26,074 bases of DNA from CAYONQ01 sp964405375 (GTDB lineage Bacteria > Planctomycetota > Phycisphaerae > Sedimentisphaerales > Anaerobacaceae): positions 1-26,074 of the forward strand of contig CAYONQ010000032.1 in the NCBI GenBank assembly GCA_964405375.1, given 5' to 3'. Positions 15,906 to 23,026 of this stretch are shown in pieces. The first letter of the stretch is position 1, and each line of letters opens with the position of its first letter. Position numbers and translations under genes: made by a program. Under the pieces are notes generated by a model that searched no databases, had not been told where the DNA came from, and saw only the letters and a program-made list of their open reading frames with translations.

Positions 15906-16841
15906 TTACTTTAGCGGCTCATAGAATTTTTTAGAGCGTTGGCCAAGCCGACTTGTTAGTGTGCCTAAATTTTCAATTCTGCATTCGATAGCATCACCGG
16001 GCTGTAGAAATTCTCCGGTGGCCATCGCCACGCCTGCCGGTGTGCCGGTGGCTATAATATCGCCCGGCTCGACCGTCATTATATGGCTTAAGAACGACAC
16101 AATATCAGCCACCGGGTAAATCATCTGGCCGGTGTTGGCCTTCTGGCGAACTTCGCCATTAACCTTAAGCTCCATATCCAGATTCTGCACGTCGTCAATT
16201 TCATCCGCCGTTAGCAGGCAAGGCCCCATCGGCAGAAAACCATCCGCCCATTTGCCGTTCAGCCAGTCGTAGAATTCGTCCCAGGGCCGGCTGTTTCTGC
16301 CTTCTTTAAAGGTTACACTGCGGGCGGATACATCGTTGCAGATTGTGTAGCCGGCCACGTAATCGAGGGCGCCATCCGGCTCAATACATTTTGCCTCTTT
16401 GCCGATTATCACCCCAAGCTCAATCTCGTAATCGATTTGCTCGCTGTAGCAGGGCCACGGTATCTCTTCATTCGGACCGATTACCACCGTCGCCGGCATA
16501 AGAAACGGCCTCGGCACGGTCGTTTTGCGCGGCGAATCCGAAAGCCCAAGCGCAAGACCCGCCTCTTTTATATGTTCGCTGTAGTTTCCCGCAAGTGCGA
16601 TTACCTTGCCCGGTCGAGGTATAGGCGCAAGCAGCTTGACCTGCTCTAACGGCGTCAGGATGTCGGTTGACTGAGCCGGCTCAGCCAGTTTTTCAAGGCA
16701 GGATTGGCCTCGCCGGAGGATTTCTTTTATACTGCGGGGTGGATTCGGGCCAGACCAGACCGATGGAATGTCAATCAGCCCCTTATCGGTTAATATCCCG
16801 CAGGAGGTCGATTGGTTTCTCGAATATGTGATTAGTTTCAT
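15906..16841 (-). CDS. Fumarylacetoacetate hydrolase (FAH) family protein
   Basis: Proteins of this family hydrolyse, decarboxylate or isomerise small keto acids with a bound Mg or Ca ion. Of the 311 residues, the first 70 or so form the smaller N-terminal part. The catalytic domain starts at LAPIPRPGKVIALAGNYSEH. Metal ligands are visible as Glu139 and Glu141 in DYEIELGVIIG and Asp170 in YTICNDVSAR, followed by GFLPMGPCLL, NTGQMIYPVADIVSFLS, GDIIATGTPAGV and LQPGDAIECRIENLGTL. The ATG at 16841 has AAAGGCGAG upstream. No catabolic neighbours indicate the substrate; the gene stands alone between a tRNA and a divergent membrane-protein gene. Acylpyruvase or 2-keto-3-deoxy-sugar-acid chemistry are both possible. 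Confidence 0.92.
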   Translation of the reverse strand: MKLITYSRNQSTSCGILTDKGLIDIPSVWSGPNPPRSIKEILRRGQSCLEKLAEPAQSTDILTPLEQVKLLAPIPRPGKVIALAGNYSEHIKEAGLALGLSDSPRKTTVPRPFLMPATVVIGPNEEIPWPCYSEQIDYEIELGVIIGKEAKCIEPDGALDYVAGYTICNDVSARSVTFKEGRNSRPWDEFYDWLNGKWADGFLPMGPCLLTADEIDDVQNLDMELKVNGEVRQKANTGQMIYPVADIVSFLSHIMTVEPGDIIATGTPAGVAMATGEFLQPGDAIECRIENLGTLTSRLGQRSKKFYEPLK

Positions 16842-16898
16842 TTGCTCGCCTTTCCTTTTATGCCGGGATTTACGTGCGGTAATGCTAACAAAAATAAC

Positions 16899-16927
16899 TT
16901 GAATTTGCAGCGGAAAAACCTTCTAAT
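16899..16927 (+). promoter_or_regulatory. Promoter of the coiled-coil membrane-protein gene
   Basis: TTGAAT (16899-16904), a 17-base spacer and TCTAAT (16922-16927) predict a start near 16934. This is at the alternative GTG (16936) and 26 bases before the preferred ATG (16960), so it favours the shorter protein. Confidence 0.5.
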
Positions 16928-16959
16928 GTTTACCTGTGGTTAATGAGAGGGTCTTTGAA

Positions 16960-17736
16960 ATGACTTTAAAAGACATTTGGTTGAAAACGAGGTCGAAAAC
17001 AAGCAGCTGGCTGCGGGCTCACAAGCCGTCTGTATCGGCGGACTATCAGCCGCAGCTAAACGATGAAGGGCTAATCGACCGGAAGACCGAGTCGGCGGAA
17101 CCTTCTATCGCCGAAGGACAGACCCCCAATGACCAGGTTGTGGTCAAGGCAATTCAGCCGAAGAGTAAGGCCGAATCGCTTGAGAAACTGCAGGATGGCT
17201 TCAACCGGCTCATCGAGCAGCTCGAGGGTATCAACGAGCATTTAAATCGTCAAATCACCCAGAATGAAGACTTGATGAGCCGGATGGATAAATTGCCTGA
17301 ATTGCTGGAGGGCTTTCCCGCTATCGTGGAAAATCAAAAACAGTTAACGGAACGGCTGTTCGAGCAATTGAAAGCGACCGCCATCAAGGACCAGCAGTTT
17401 ATGGATGCCGTTGAAAAGATTCCGGCTGAGACCGCCAAACAAAGCGATTGCCTGACCGATATCAACCATCAACTCGCCGCCGCAGCCGATACCGATGTGC
17501 AGATGGCTGAAAGCTTTAACAAGTTTAACGAAACGTTGGACAAATTGGACAAGAGCACCATCGGCCAGACCGACAGTATCCTGCAGATGAGTAAGACCTT
17601 TGCCACCAGCGACAGATACCTTAAATATCTTTGGACCAGGCAAAACAAACGCTTTATATGGATATTTATGATTGCGATAGGCGTATGTGTGCTGGCTATC
17701 TTGATATTGGCCGGTATGATTATTTATCTGCGGTAG
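16960..17736 (+). CDS. Tail-anchored coiled-coil protein, function unknown
   Basis: I do not recognise this 258-residue protein. Residues 1-25 are basic (DIWLKTRSKTSSWLRAHK), and 26-65 are polar and probably disordered. Residues about 70-215 are rich in Glu, Gln, Lys and Leu with heptad-like spacing (for example LEKLQDGFNRLIEQLEGI), suggesting a long coiled coil. One hydrophobic span at 233-257 (beginning FIWIFMIAIGVCVL) ends right at the C-terminus with YLR. There is no signal peptide, so the bulk should face the cytoplasm with a C-terminal anchor. The ATG at 16960 is chosen over GTG at 16936 because GAGAGGG lies eight bases upstream. It may organise something at the membrane; no partner is evident apart from the divergent FAH gene and the following translation operon. 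Confidence 0.75.
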   Translation: MTLKDIWLKTRSKTSSWLRAHKPSVSADYQPQLNDEGLIDRKTESAEPSIAEGQTPNDQVVVKAIQPKSKAESLEKLQDGFNRLIEQLEGINEHLNRQITQNEDLMSRMDKLPELLEGFPAIVENQKQLTERLFEQLKATAIKDQQFMDAVEKIPAETAKQSDCLTDINHQLAAAADTDVQMAESFNKFNETLDKLDKSTIGQTDSILQMSKTFATSDRYLKYLWTRQNKRFIWIFMIAIGVCVLAILILAGMIIYLR

Positions 17737-17967
17737 TAAAAGTTGCTGGAAACCAAAAGGAAAAGACCTCTAACAGGGCAAAAATCTTAAAATTAGGGAT
17801 AATAGCGTAGATAGTACCGCCCTTAGGGACATTTCTTCTCCGGATATATAATCCGCACCCAGCGCTTTTATCTTTCTCATCTTATGCTAACAACCCTGGG
17901 CATACATCTTGTCCATCTGGTGGAATAATGACGTTCGCCGCCCATCCCACATATTTAGCAAAAATTC

Positions 17968-17996
17968 TTGACATATTGCGTGTTCTACCTTAACCT
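17968..17996 (+). promoter_or_regulatory. Candidate rpsB operon promoter
   Basis: TTGACA (17968-17973) and TAACCT (17991-17996) are separated by 17 bases. The -35 is perfect and the -10 is poor. Transcription would start near 18003, immediately before the hairpin at 18009. Confidence 0.4.
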
Positions 17997-18008
17997 TCTT
18001 GGTTTAGT

Positions 18009-18027
18009 CACCTGTGTGCAGCAGGTG
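18009..18027 (+). promoter_or_regulatory. Leader hairpin upstream of rpsB
   Basis: CACCTG (18009-18014) pairs with CAGGTG (18022-18027) around a 7-base loop and is followed by GTTTTAT. It lies at the very start of the predicted rpsB transcript. It could be a 5' protective stem, a weak attenuator or part of an S2-binding element. Confidence 0.35.
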
Positions 18028-18061
18028 GTTTTATAAAGGGTTTAGTGAAATCAGTTGCATT

Positions 18062-18178
18062 ATGGATTCAAGTAGCGGGCAAATGAAAAGATTGTTCTTG
18101 GTCTGCCCCATATTTTTGGCTATTGTGCTGGCGACAGGAATGCTGGGTACAGCCGGCACAGATAGCAAAATCAAGTAG
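18062..18178 (+). CDS. Micro-ORF of 38 residues, signal-peptide-like
   Basis: An ATG-to-TAG frame lies 33 bases before rpsB. From the internal ATG at 18083 it reads MKRLFLVCPIFLAIVLATGM, then a small-residue region and TDSKIK. This has the features of a signal peptide with almost no mature part, and a Cys sits within the hydrophobic core. GCGGG lies just before the inner ATG. It may be a real small membrane peptide, a translated leader affecting rpsB, or a relic of a lost gene. Confidence 0.35.
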   Translation: MDSSSGQMKRLFLVCPIFLAIVLATGMLGTAGTDSKIK

Positions 18179-18211
18179 AGTAAAAGATGTAACTATTTTT
18201 GGAGGTTTTCT

Positions 18212-19162
18212 GTGGCTAAAGAGATGGCTCGTGAACTGATTAACGCAGGGGCACATTTCGGGCACGGTGTGAGCCGATGGAATCCCAAAATGGCCCCATT
18301 TATTTTCGCAAAGCGGGGTAAAATCCATATTATCGATATTAAGAAAACCCTGATGGGGCTGCTCATCGCCAAGAGGCTTCTTGCGGAGATAGTATCTTCG
18401 GGAAAAGATGTTATCTTCGTAGGCACAAAACGGCAGGCCCAGAAGGCCGTTGAAGCCGCCGCAGACAAGTGTGGTATGCACTATGCCAGCGGCCGCTGGC
18501 TTGGTGGGATGCTTACAAACTTTAGAACCATACGCTCTCGCCTGCAGAGACTGGAGCAGTTGGAGGCAATGCAGGAAGATGGAACGCTTTCCAGCGAGAG
18601 CAAGAAGCAGGCATCGAGACTGAAACGCGAGATGCGAAAGATAAAGGCCAATCTGGACGGCGTTCGCAAGATGTCCCGGCTGCCGGGTGCGGTGGTGGTG
18701 GTTGATGCGAAGAAGGAATATCTTGCTTTGCGCGAGGCCAGGAAGCTGGGGATTAGTACGGTAGGACTTATCGATACGGATTCTGACCCCGACACCGTGG
18801 ATGTGGCAATTCCTGTAAATGACGATTCCATCAGGGCGATTGACCTGATACTTAACGACTTGGCCGATGCGGTAGCGGTCGGCAAGACGATGGTCACAGC
18901 TCGTCAGGAACCAAAAACGCGGCCGAAACGGGTCCGCCCAAGAAGACCTGCTTTGGCTCAAGCGAGCCAAGAAAAGCAATCCGCGGCTGTATCGGATGCG
19001 AAGGCCCGACCCACAAAGACCGCAGAGTCAGTCGTGGCGGAGTCGGCAAGCACTGCGGGGCCAGCTTCACAAGAAGGCGAAATTCAACAACCAGAACCGG
19101 CGGAGACCGTAGAATCAGATTCGCAAGAAGATGAAACCCAGCAAGTAGAACCGAAAGATTGA
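18212..19162 (+). CDS. rpsB: 30S ribosomal protein S2
   Basis: S2 is a small-subunit protein needed for S1 binding and translation initiation. Residues 1 to about 225 are the S2 core: AGAHFGHGVSRWNPKMAPFIF, VGTKRQAQ, RWLGGMLTNFRTI, LPGAVVVVDAKKEYLALREA and TVGLIDTDSDPD (motifs in order). The protein is 316 residues, against about 240-260 for most bacteria. The extra C-terminal part is first basic (KTRPKRVRPRRP) and then rich in Ala, Ser, Glu, Gln and Pro, ending acidic. The GTG start at 18212 is fixed by GGAGG six bases upstream, and the protein then begins MAKEMARELINAG. tsf follows after 49 bases, the classic rpsB-tsf order. Confidence 0.97.
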   Translation: MAKEMARELINAGAHFGHGVSRWNPKMAPFIFAKRGKIHIIDIKKTLMGLLIAKRLLAEIVSSGKDVIFVGTKRQAQKAVEAAADKCGMHYASGRWLGGMLTNFRTIRSRLQRLEQLEAMQEDGTLSSESKKQASRLKREMRKIKANLDGVRKMSRLPGAVVVVDAKKEYLALREARKLGISTVGLIDTDSDPDTVDVAIPVNDDSIRAIDLILNDLADAVAVGKTMVTARQEPKTRPKRVRPRRPALAQASQEKQSAAVSDAKARPTKTAESVVAESASTAGPASQEGEIQQPEPAETVESDSQEDETQQVEPKD

Positions 19163-19163
19163 G

Positions 19164-19198
19164 ACGCAATACACTTCACAAAATACCAGATACGAAAC
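19164..19198. repeat. Five period-7 units between rpsB and tsf
   Basis: The units ACGCAAT, ACACTTC, ACAAAAT, ACCAGAT and ACGAAAC run in exact 7-base phase, each starting with AC. They occupy nearly the whole gap and end just before the tsf ribosome-binding site AGGAG. They are related to the arrays at 13579 and 15684 but more diverged. Confidence 0.5.
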
Positions 19199-19211
19199 AG
19201 GAGTCTTTAAG

Positions 19212-20078
19212 ATGACAGAGATTTCAGCTTCAATGGTGATGAAACTGCGAAAAATCAGCGGACAGGGGATGATGGACTGCAAAAAGGCACTCGCCGAAGC
19301 CGACGCTGATATCGAGCGGGCTATGGACATACTGAGAAAGAAAGGTCTTGCCACATTGGCAAAGCGTGCCGAAAGAGAAACATCCGAGGGTATAGTTGTC
19401 AGCAAAACAAGCGCCGACGGCAGGGTTGCTGCGATGTCAACGCTCTGCTGTGAGACTGATTTCGTAGCGAGAAGCGATGACTTTGTAAAGGCAGCCGAAG
19501 CTCTGGCCGAGTATGCAATGGCTTGTTCGGCTGATGAGGGAGCCGACAACATCCTTGACGCTGCTGTCGGCGGTAAAAAGTTCAGTGATTATTTAGGCGA
19601 AACAGCCAGTAAGACCGGCGAGAAGACCCAGGTGGGTGATTTCGCAAAATACAAGCTCGACGGGCCCGGGCTTATAAGTACATACATTCACTTCAATAAG
19701 AAGGTCGGTTCGATGGTGCAGATTGAGACCGGAGATGATGATACGGCAAAATCGGATGTGGTAAATCAGACGGCAAATGATATAGCAATGCACATAACCG
19801 CGATAAAGCCGTTGGCGTTGGATAAGGACGGAATTGATGCCGGAACAGTCGAGAGGGAAAGGGCGATTTACGCCGAGCAGGTAAAGGATAAACCTGCGAA
19901 CATCATAGATAAAATCATCGAAGGCAAAATGAAAAAATTCTATGCCGAGAATTGTCTCTTACAGCAGCCGTTTGTCAAGGACGATAGCAAGACCGTCGCA
20001 CAGGTCTTGACTGCTGCCGCCAAACAGACCGGCGGCGAGGCAAAAATCAAAAGGTTTGTCCGATTCGAAGTCGGTTAA
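19212..20078 (+). CDS. tsf: Elongation factor Ts
   Basis: EF-Ts exchanges GDP on EF-Tu. The 288-residue protein has the N-terminal UBA-like domain, with VMKLRKISGQGMMDCKKAL, and the conserved CCETDFVARSDDF at the start of the core. The core continues with YIHFNKKVGSMVQIETGDDD and an AMHITAIKPLAL segment, and the C-terminal helices end with AKIKRFVRFEVG, as in the family. AGGAG lies eight bases before the ATG. It follows rpsB and precedes pyrH by 17 bases, which is the standard cluster order. Confidence 0.97.
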   Translation: MTEISASMVMKLRKISGQGMMDCKKALAEADADIERAMDILRKKGLATLAKRAERETSEGIVVSKTSADGRVAAMSTLCCETDFVARSDDFVKAAEALAEYAMACSADEGADNILDAAVGGKKFSDYLGETASKTGEKTQVGDFAKYKLDGPGLISTYIHFNKKVGSMVQIETGDDDTAKSDVVNQTANDIAMHITAIKPLALDKDGIDAGTVERERAIYAEQVKDKPANIIDKIIEGKMKKFYAENCLLQQPFVKDDSKTVAQVLTAAAKQTGGEAKIKRFVRFEVG

Positions 20079-20095
20079 TTACATCTGAACACAAT

Positions 20096-20812
20096 ATGTC
20101 GAATACCAAATATAATCGGGTGTTGCTGAAGCTTTCAGGCGAAAGTTTTTGTAAGCCGGGGACACTTGGCATCGATGGGGCAGCGCTTAAGTCGATTGCT
20201 GAAAGAATAGCGGAGATTTGCAAGCTCGGTCCGCAGGTCGCCGTCGTCGTCGGGGCGGGCAATTTTCTGCGGGGCGAGAATTTTTCACAGGTCAGCGGCA
20301 TACCCAGAAATACAGCCGACTATATGGGAATGCTGGCGACCATTATCAACGCCTGTGCGCTGCAGGAGACGCTTGAGGGGCTGGGCCAGCCGACGAGGGT
20401 GCTTAGCGCCATTGAGGTTGCGGCGATATGCGAGCCGTTTATTCGCAGAAGGGCACTTCGGCACTTTGAACAGGGAAGGGTTGTGATATTGGCCGGCGGA
20501 ACGGGAAATCCTTTCTTCACAACCGATACCTGTGCGGCTTTAAGGGCATCAGAACTCGATGCCGATTTGCTCATAAAGGCAACAAAGGTCGAAGGCGTTT
20601 ACAGCGATGACCCCCAGAAAAGTCCCGATGCCAAGCTCTTTGAGAAATTGTCGTTCAATGACGTCTTGAAGAAAAACCTCAGAATAATGGACCACGCCGC
20701 TATAAGTCTCTGTCGGGACAGCAATATCCCGATTATTGTTTTGAATATTTTCAAGCAGGGCAATATAACAAAGGCCATTTGTGGTGAGCCGGTGGGTACG
20801 CTAATCCGTTGA
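20096..20812 (+). CDS. pyrH: UMP kinase
   Basis: PyrH phosphorylates UMP to UDP with ATP in pyrimidine nucleotide synthesis; bacterial enzymes are hexameric and of the amino-acid-kinase fold. The 238 residues include VLLKLSGESF with the ATP-site lysine, VVVGAGNFLRGE, DYMGMLATIINACALQ, AGGTGNPFFTTDT and LIKATKVEGVYSDDP. The length is normal. The ribosome-binding site is weak, which suggests coupling to the tsf transcript 17 bases upstream. A strong inverted repeat follows the stop codon before frr. Confidence 0.97.
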   Translation: MSNTKYNRVLLKLSGESFCKPGTLGIDGAALKSIAERIAEICKLGPQVAVVVGAGNFLRGENFSQVSGIPRNTADYMGMLATIINACALQETLEGLGQPTRVLSAIEVAAICEPFIRRRALRHFEQGRVVILAGGTGNPFFTTDTCAALRASELDADLLIKATKVEGVYSDDPQKSPDAKLFEKLSFNDVLKKNLRIMDHAAISLCRDSNIPIIVLNIFKQGNITKAICGEPVGTLIR

Positions 20813-20815
20813 TTC

Positions 20816-20855
20816 ACCCCGTTAGAGACTTTTTCCTTTGGGGTTCTAACGGGGT
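20816..20855 (+). promoter_or_regulatory. Perfect 11-bp hairpin between pyrH and frr
   Basis: ACCCCGTTAGA (20816-20826) is exactly complementary to TCTAACGGGGT (20845-20855), with an 18-base loop. It starts one base after the pyrH stop and ends 15 bases before the frr ATG. No T-run follows it. In an RNA this is stable enough to act as an RNase barrier, a partial terminator or a control on frr translation. Confidence 0.6.
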
Positions 20856-20870
20856 TCAAGGGTTCAGGAT

Positions 20871-21431
20871 ATGTCCGTTAAAGAAATAGTCACCGACAGC
20901 AGAGCTAAGATGGCAAAGGCGTTTGAAGTTCTCGCCGATGAGCTAAAAACGCTGCGGACAGGCAGGGCCTCCACCGGGCTGGTCGAGAATATAAAGGTCG
21001 ATTATTACGGCACACCCACGCCTTTGAAGCAAATGGCAACACTGGCGACCCCACAGATGGATACGATTGTGATTAAGCCGTTCGACCCGGCTTCCGTCAA
21101 AGAGATAGAAAAGGCGATTAAAAACAGCGAGCTGAGCATCGCACCGATTGTAGATGGGAAAATAATTCGGCTCAACATCCCGGCACTTAGCGGAGAAAGA
21201 AGAAAACAGCTTGTCGCCCAGGCCAAACAAACCGGCGAGCAGGCAAAAGTCAGTATCCGTAACATACGAAGAGAAGCGAACAAGCAGCTCGAAAAACAGC
21301 AGAAAGATAAAGTTATCACCGAGGATGACCTCCAGACCGGCAAAAAACAAATCGATGATATTACCAAAGAATACGCTGACAGGGTTGACTCGCTGATAAA
21401 AAACAAAACGGACGAGATAATGCTCGATTAG
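20871..21431 (+). CDS. frr: Ribosome recycling factor
   Basis: RRF splits the post-termination ribosome together with EF-G. The 186 residues match the usual 185. Typical segments are present: LKTLRTGRASTGLVENIKVDYYG, TPLKQMATLATPQ, IVIKPFDP, GKIIRLNIPALSGERRK and VSIRNIRREANKQLEKQ. The helices at both ends and the central beta domain are complete. It closes the rpsB-tsf-pyrH-frr cluster. Initiation probably uses GGG eight bases before the ATG, just downstream of the hairpin. Confidence 0.97.
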   Translation: MSVKEIVTDSRAKMAKAFEVLADELKTLRTGRASTGLVENIKVDYYGTPTPLKQMATLATPQMDTIVIKPFDPASVKEIEKAIKNSELSIAPIVDGKIIRLNIPALSGERRKQLVAQAKQTGEQAKVSIRNIRREANKQLEKQQKDKVITEDDLQTGKKQIDDITKEYADRVDSLIKNKTDEIMLD

Positions 21432-21445
21432 CCGAACCGGCTTTT
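21430..21445 (+). terminator. Small hairpin with T-run at the end of frr
   Basis: AGCCG AAC CGGCT (21430-21442) overlaps the frr stop codon and is followed by TTT and pyrimidines. The stem is only 5 bp, so this may be a weak terminator for the translation cluster. Confidence 0.35.
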
Positions 21446-21518
21446 CTCCGCCGAACAAACTGCTGGCAGGACTGAGCGTAAATACCTAAACTTTAATTTT
21501 CTTTTGGGGGACAGAGGA

Positions 21519-22976
21519 ATGCAAACCAAAGAACACCTCAGAGACAGACCGAAAAGAAAAATAGTCACGAGGGTACTTCTGCTCCTATTGGTGCTTCTGT
21601 TTCTTTCGATTTTGCTGGCGGGCCTTCTGCTGCCGATGCTTGTATCATCTCAAAGAGCGCGGCAGGCGATATTAGCCAGAATTAACGATTCTATCGACGG
21701 CAGGGTAGATTTTACCGCCCTTTCAATGGGCTGGTTCAAAGGATTGAAGGTTACGGATTTTAGCTTTAACGACACCTCCGGCCAAACCTCTGTTAGAGCA
21801 AGCCAAATCACTACAAAGCCCCGCTATAGCTCCATCTTTACGGGCAGTTTATCACTCGGCAGAATGATAATCGACCAGCCGAAGGTACATATAAATCTTA
21901 AGGCCCACCAGCCGGAAAAGTACAAGCCCCCTGCTCAAGAGGTATCAACGACCAAAAGGCCGGAACTGATTGCTTTACCAATCAAAGAAATTGACCTTAT
22001 CGTCAATAACGGCAGCTTGAAAATAATTGATACGAAGGCCCGGACCGCAGAGGTGACGGAAATATCCTCCCGCCTGACCTTAAACCTCCCCCGCCAATAC
22101 CTCGCCGGTCAGATGGGGAAACTGCTGGCTAATCTCAGGGCAAAAGCCAGGTTGGGGTTTGCAAAAGCTCAATATGCCGGCTGGGAAATCGGCCCAACTG
22201 AAACGGAGATTCAAGCCGAAGATGGCCTGCTGAAAATCGACTCATTTTCCTCGAAGGTCAACGACGGCCGGTTAAATTTCACCGGCCAGGCCGATTTTAA
22301 CCGAAGCCCCGTACTACTGAAGACAGCAGAACCGATTCAAATAGCAAGCGACATTAAGATCGGCAGCCGGATTACAGAGAAGCTCCTGATATATTTGAAC
22401 CCGATTTTCGCAGACGCCGTCAATGTCAGCGGCATCATGAATTTCAATTGTGAGCGATTGATTATACCATTGGCAGGTGGCGGCAGAAATGACATTGAGC
22501 TTGTCGGCACAGTCTCGATAGACCAGCTGCAATTGCAGGCCTCGGATTTGCTAAGCCAGATTCTTTCATTGGTAGCCGCAGATGCAACCGCGCACTATAT
22601 CACCATCCAGCCCACAAGATTCATTGTGCAGAATAGTTTCATCCGGTATGATGATATGCAGGTAAATGTCGGTGACAATCCCGTTAATTTTAAGGGCGTC
22701 ATCGGGCTGGATAGAACCTTGAATATGACGGTTACTTTGCCTTATACTCTAAAGGGTAAAACGGCAAAAGTCGGTGAAGAGGTCACAGGTGAAAGGGTAA
22801 CGCTGTCGCTGAAAGGCACCATCGACAGGCCGGAGCTTGACCTTGGAAGATTGTTTGAAGAGCAGCTAAAGCAGCAATTGCAGAACCAGCTAAAGGAAAA
22901 ATTAGACGGCCGGTTAGAAGATGAATTAGGCAAAAAGCTGTTGGAAGGGCTCGAGGAATTGCTTAAGTCTGAATAA
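21519..22976 (+). CDS. AsmA-like membrane-anchored protein
   Basis: The 485-residue protein has a basic N-terminus (DRPKRKIV) and one membrane helix at about residues 18-40, leaving the rest outside the cytoplasm. Next comes an AsmA-type start, with DSIDGRVDFTALSMGWFKGLKVTDFSF and RMIIDQPKVHINLK, then long beta-rich sequence to about 440. The C-terminus is a charged, helix-forming tail (LGRLFEEQLKQQLQNQLKEK and on). AsmA/TamB relatives are linked to outer-membrane assembly and lipid transport; assignment here is by pattern only. The ATG at 21519 is preceded by GGGGGACAGAGGA and is preferred over a TTG at 21504. It lies between the translation cluster and the YihY gene, 50 bases from the latter, so the two may be cotranscribed. 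Confidence 0.7.
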   Translation: MQTKEHLRDRPKRKIVTRVLLLLLVLLFLSILLAGLLLPMLVSSQRARQAILARINDSIDGRVDFTALSMGWFKGLKVTDFSFNDTSGQTSVRASQITTKPRYSSIFTGSLSLGRMIIDQPKVHINLKAHQPEKYKPPAQEVSTTKRPELIALPIKEIDLIVNNGSLKIIDTKARTAEVTEISSRLTLNLPRQYLAGQMGKLLANLRAKARLGFAKAQYAGWEIGPTETEIQAEDGLLKIDSFSSKVNDGRLNFTGQADFNRSPVLLKTAEPIQIASDIKIGSRITEKLLIYLNPIFADAVNVSGIMNFNCERLIIPLAGGGRNDIELVGTVSIDQLQLQASDLLSQILSLVAADATAHYITIQPTRFIVQNSFIRYDDMQVNVGDNPVNFKGVIGLDRTLNMTVTLPYTLKGKTAKVGEEVTGERVTLSLKGTIDRPELDLGRLFEEQLKQQLQNQLKEKLDGRLEDELGKKLLEGLEELLKSE

Positions 22977-23026
22977 TTTCAGACGCCGTGTCATCAGATA
23001 CGTCTTATAGTTGAAAGGAAATTGTG

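Larger units (their letters stand above)
17737..18061 (+). other. Intergenic region and rpsB leader, no gene seen
   Basis: This stretch carries no supported gene. It contains a small inverted repeat CGGAT ATATA ATCCG (17841-17855) with TATAAT inside it at 17847, a better-spaced promoter candidate at 17968-17996, and a hairpin at 18009-18027. Transcripts starting here would carry a leader of about 200 bases before rpsB. Ribosomal protein S2 is known to autoregulate through its leader in some bacteria, so this leader deserves folding; I could not match it to a known class. Confidence 0.5.

Noticed and set aside
17794..17805. TAGGGATAA resembling the start of a homing-endonuclease (I-SceI) site
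   Set aside because: Only nine bases match and no intron or endonuclease gene is nearby; chance is likely.
17847..17852. Perfect TATAAT before rpsB
   Set aside because: No acceptable -35 lies 16-18 bases upstream and it falls inside an AT-rich palindrome; the promoter at 17968 is better supported.
18068..18979. 303-codon antisense ORF over rpsB
   Set aside because: It is opposite a certain ribosomal protein gene and shows no family motif.
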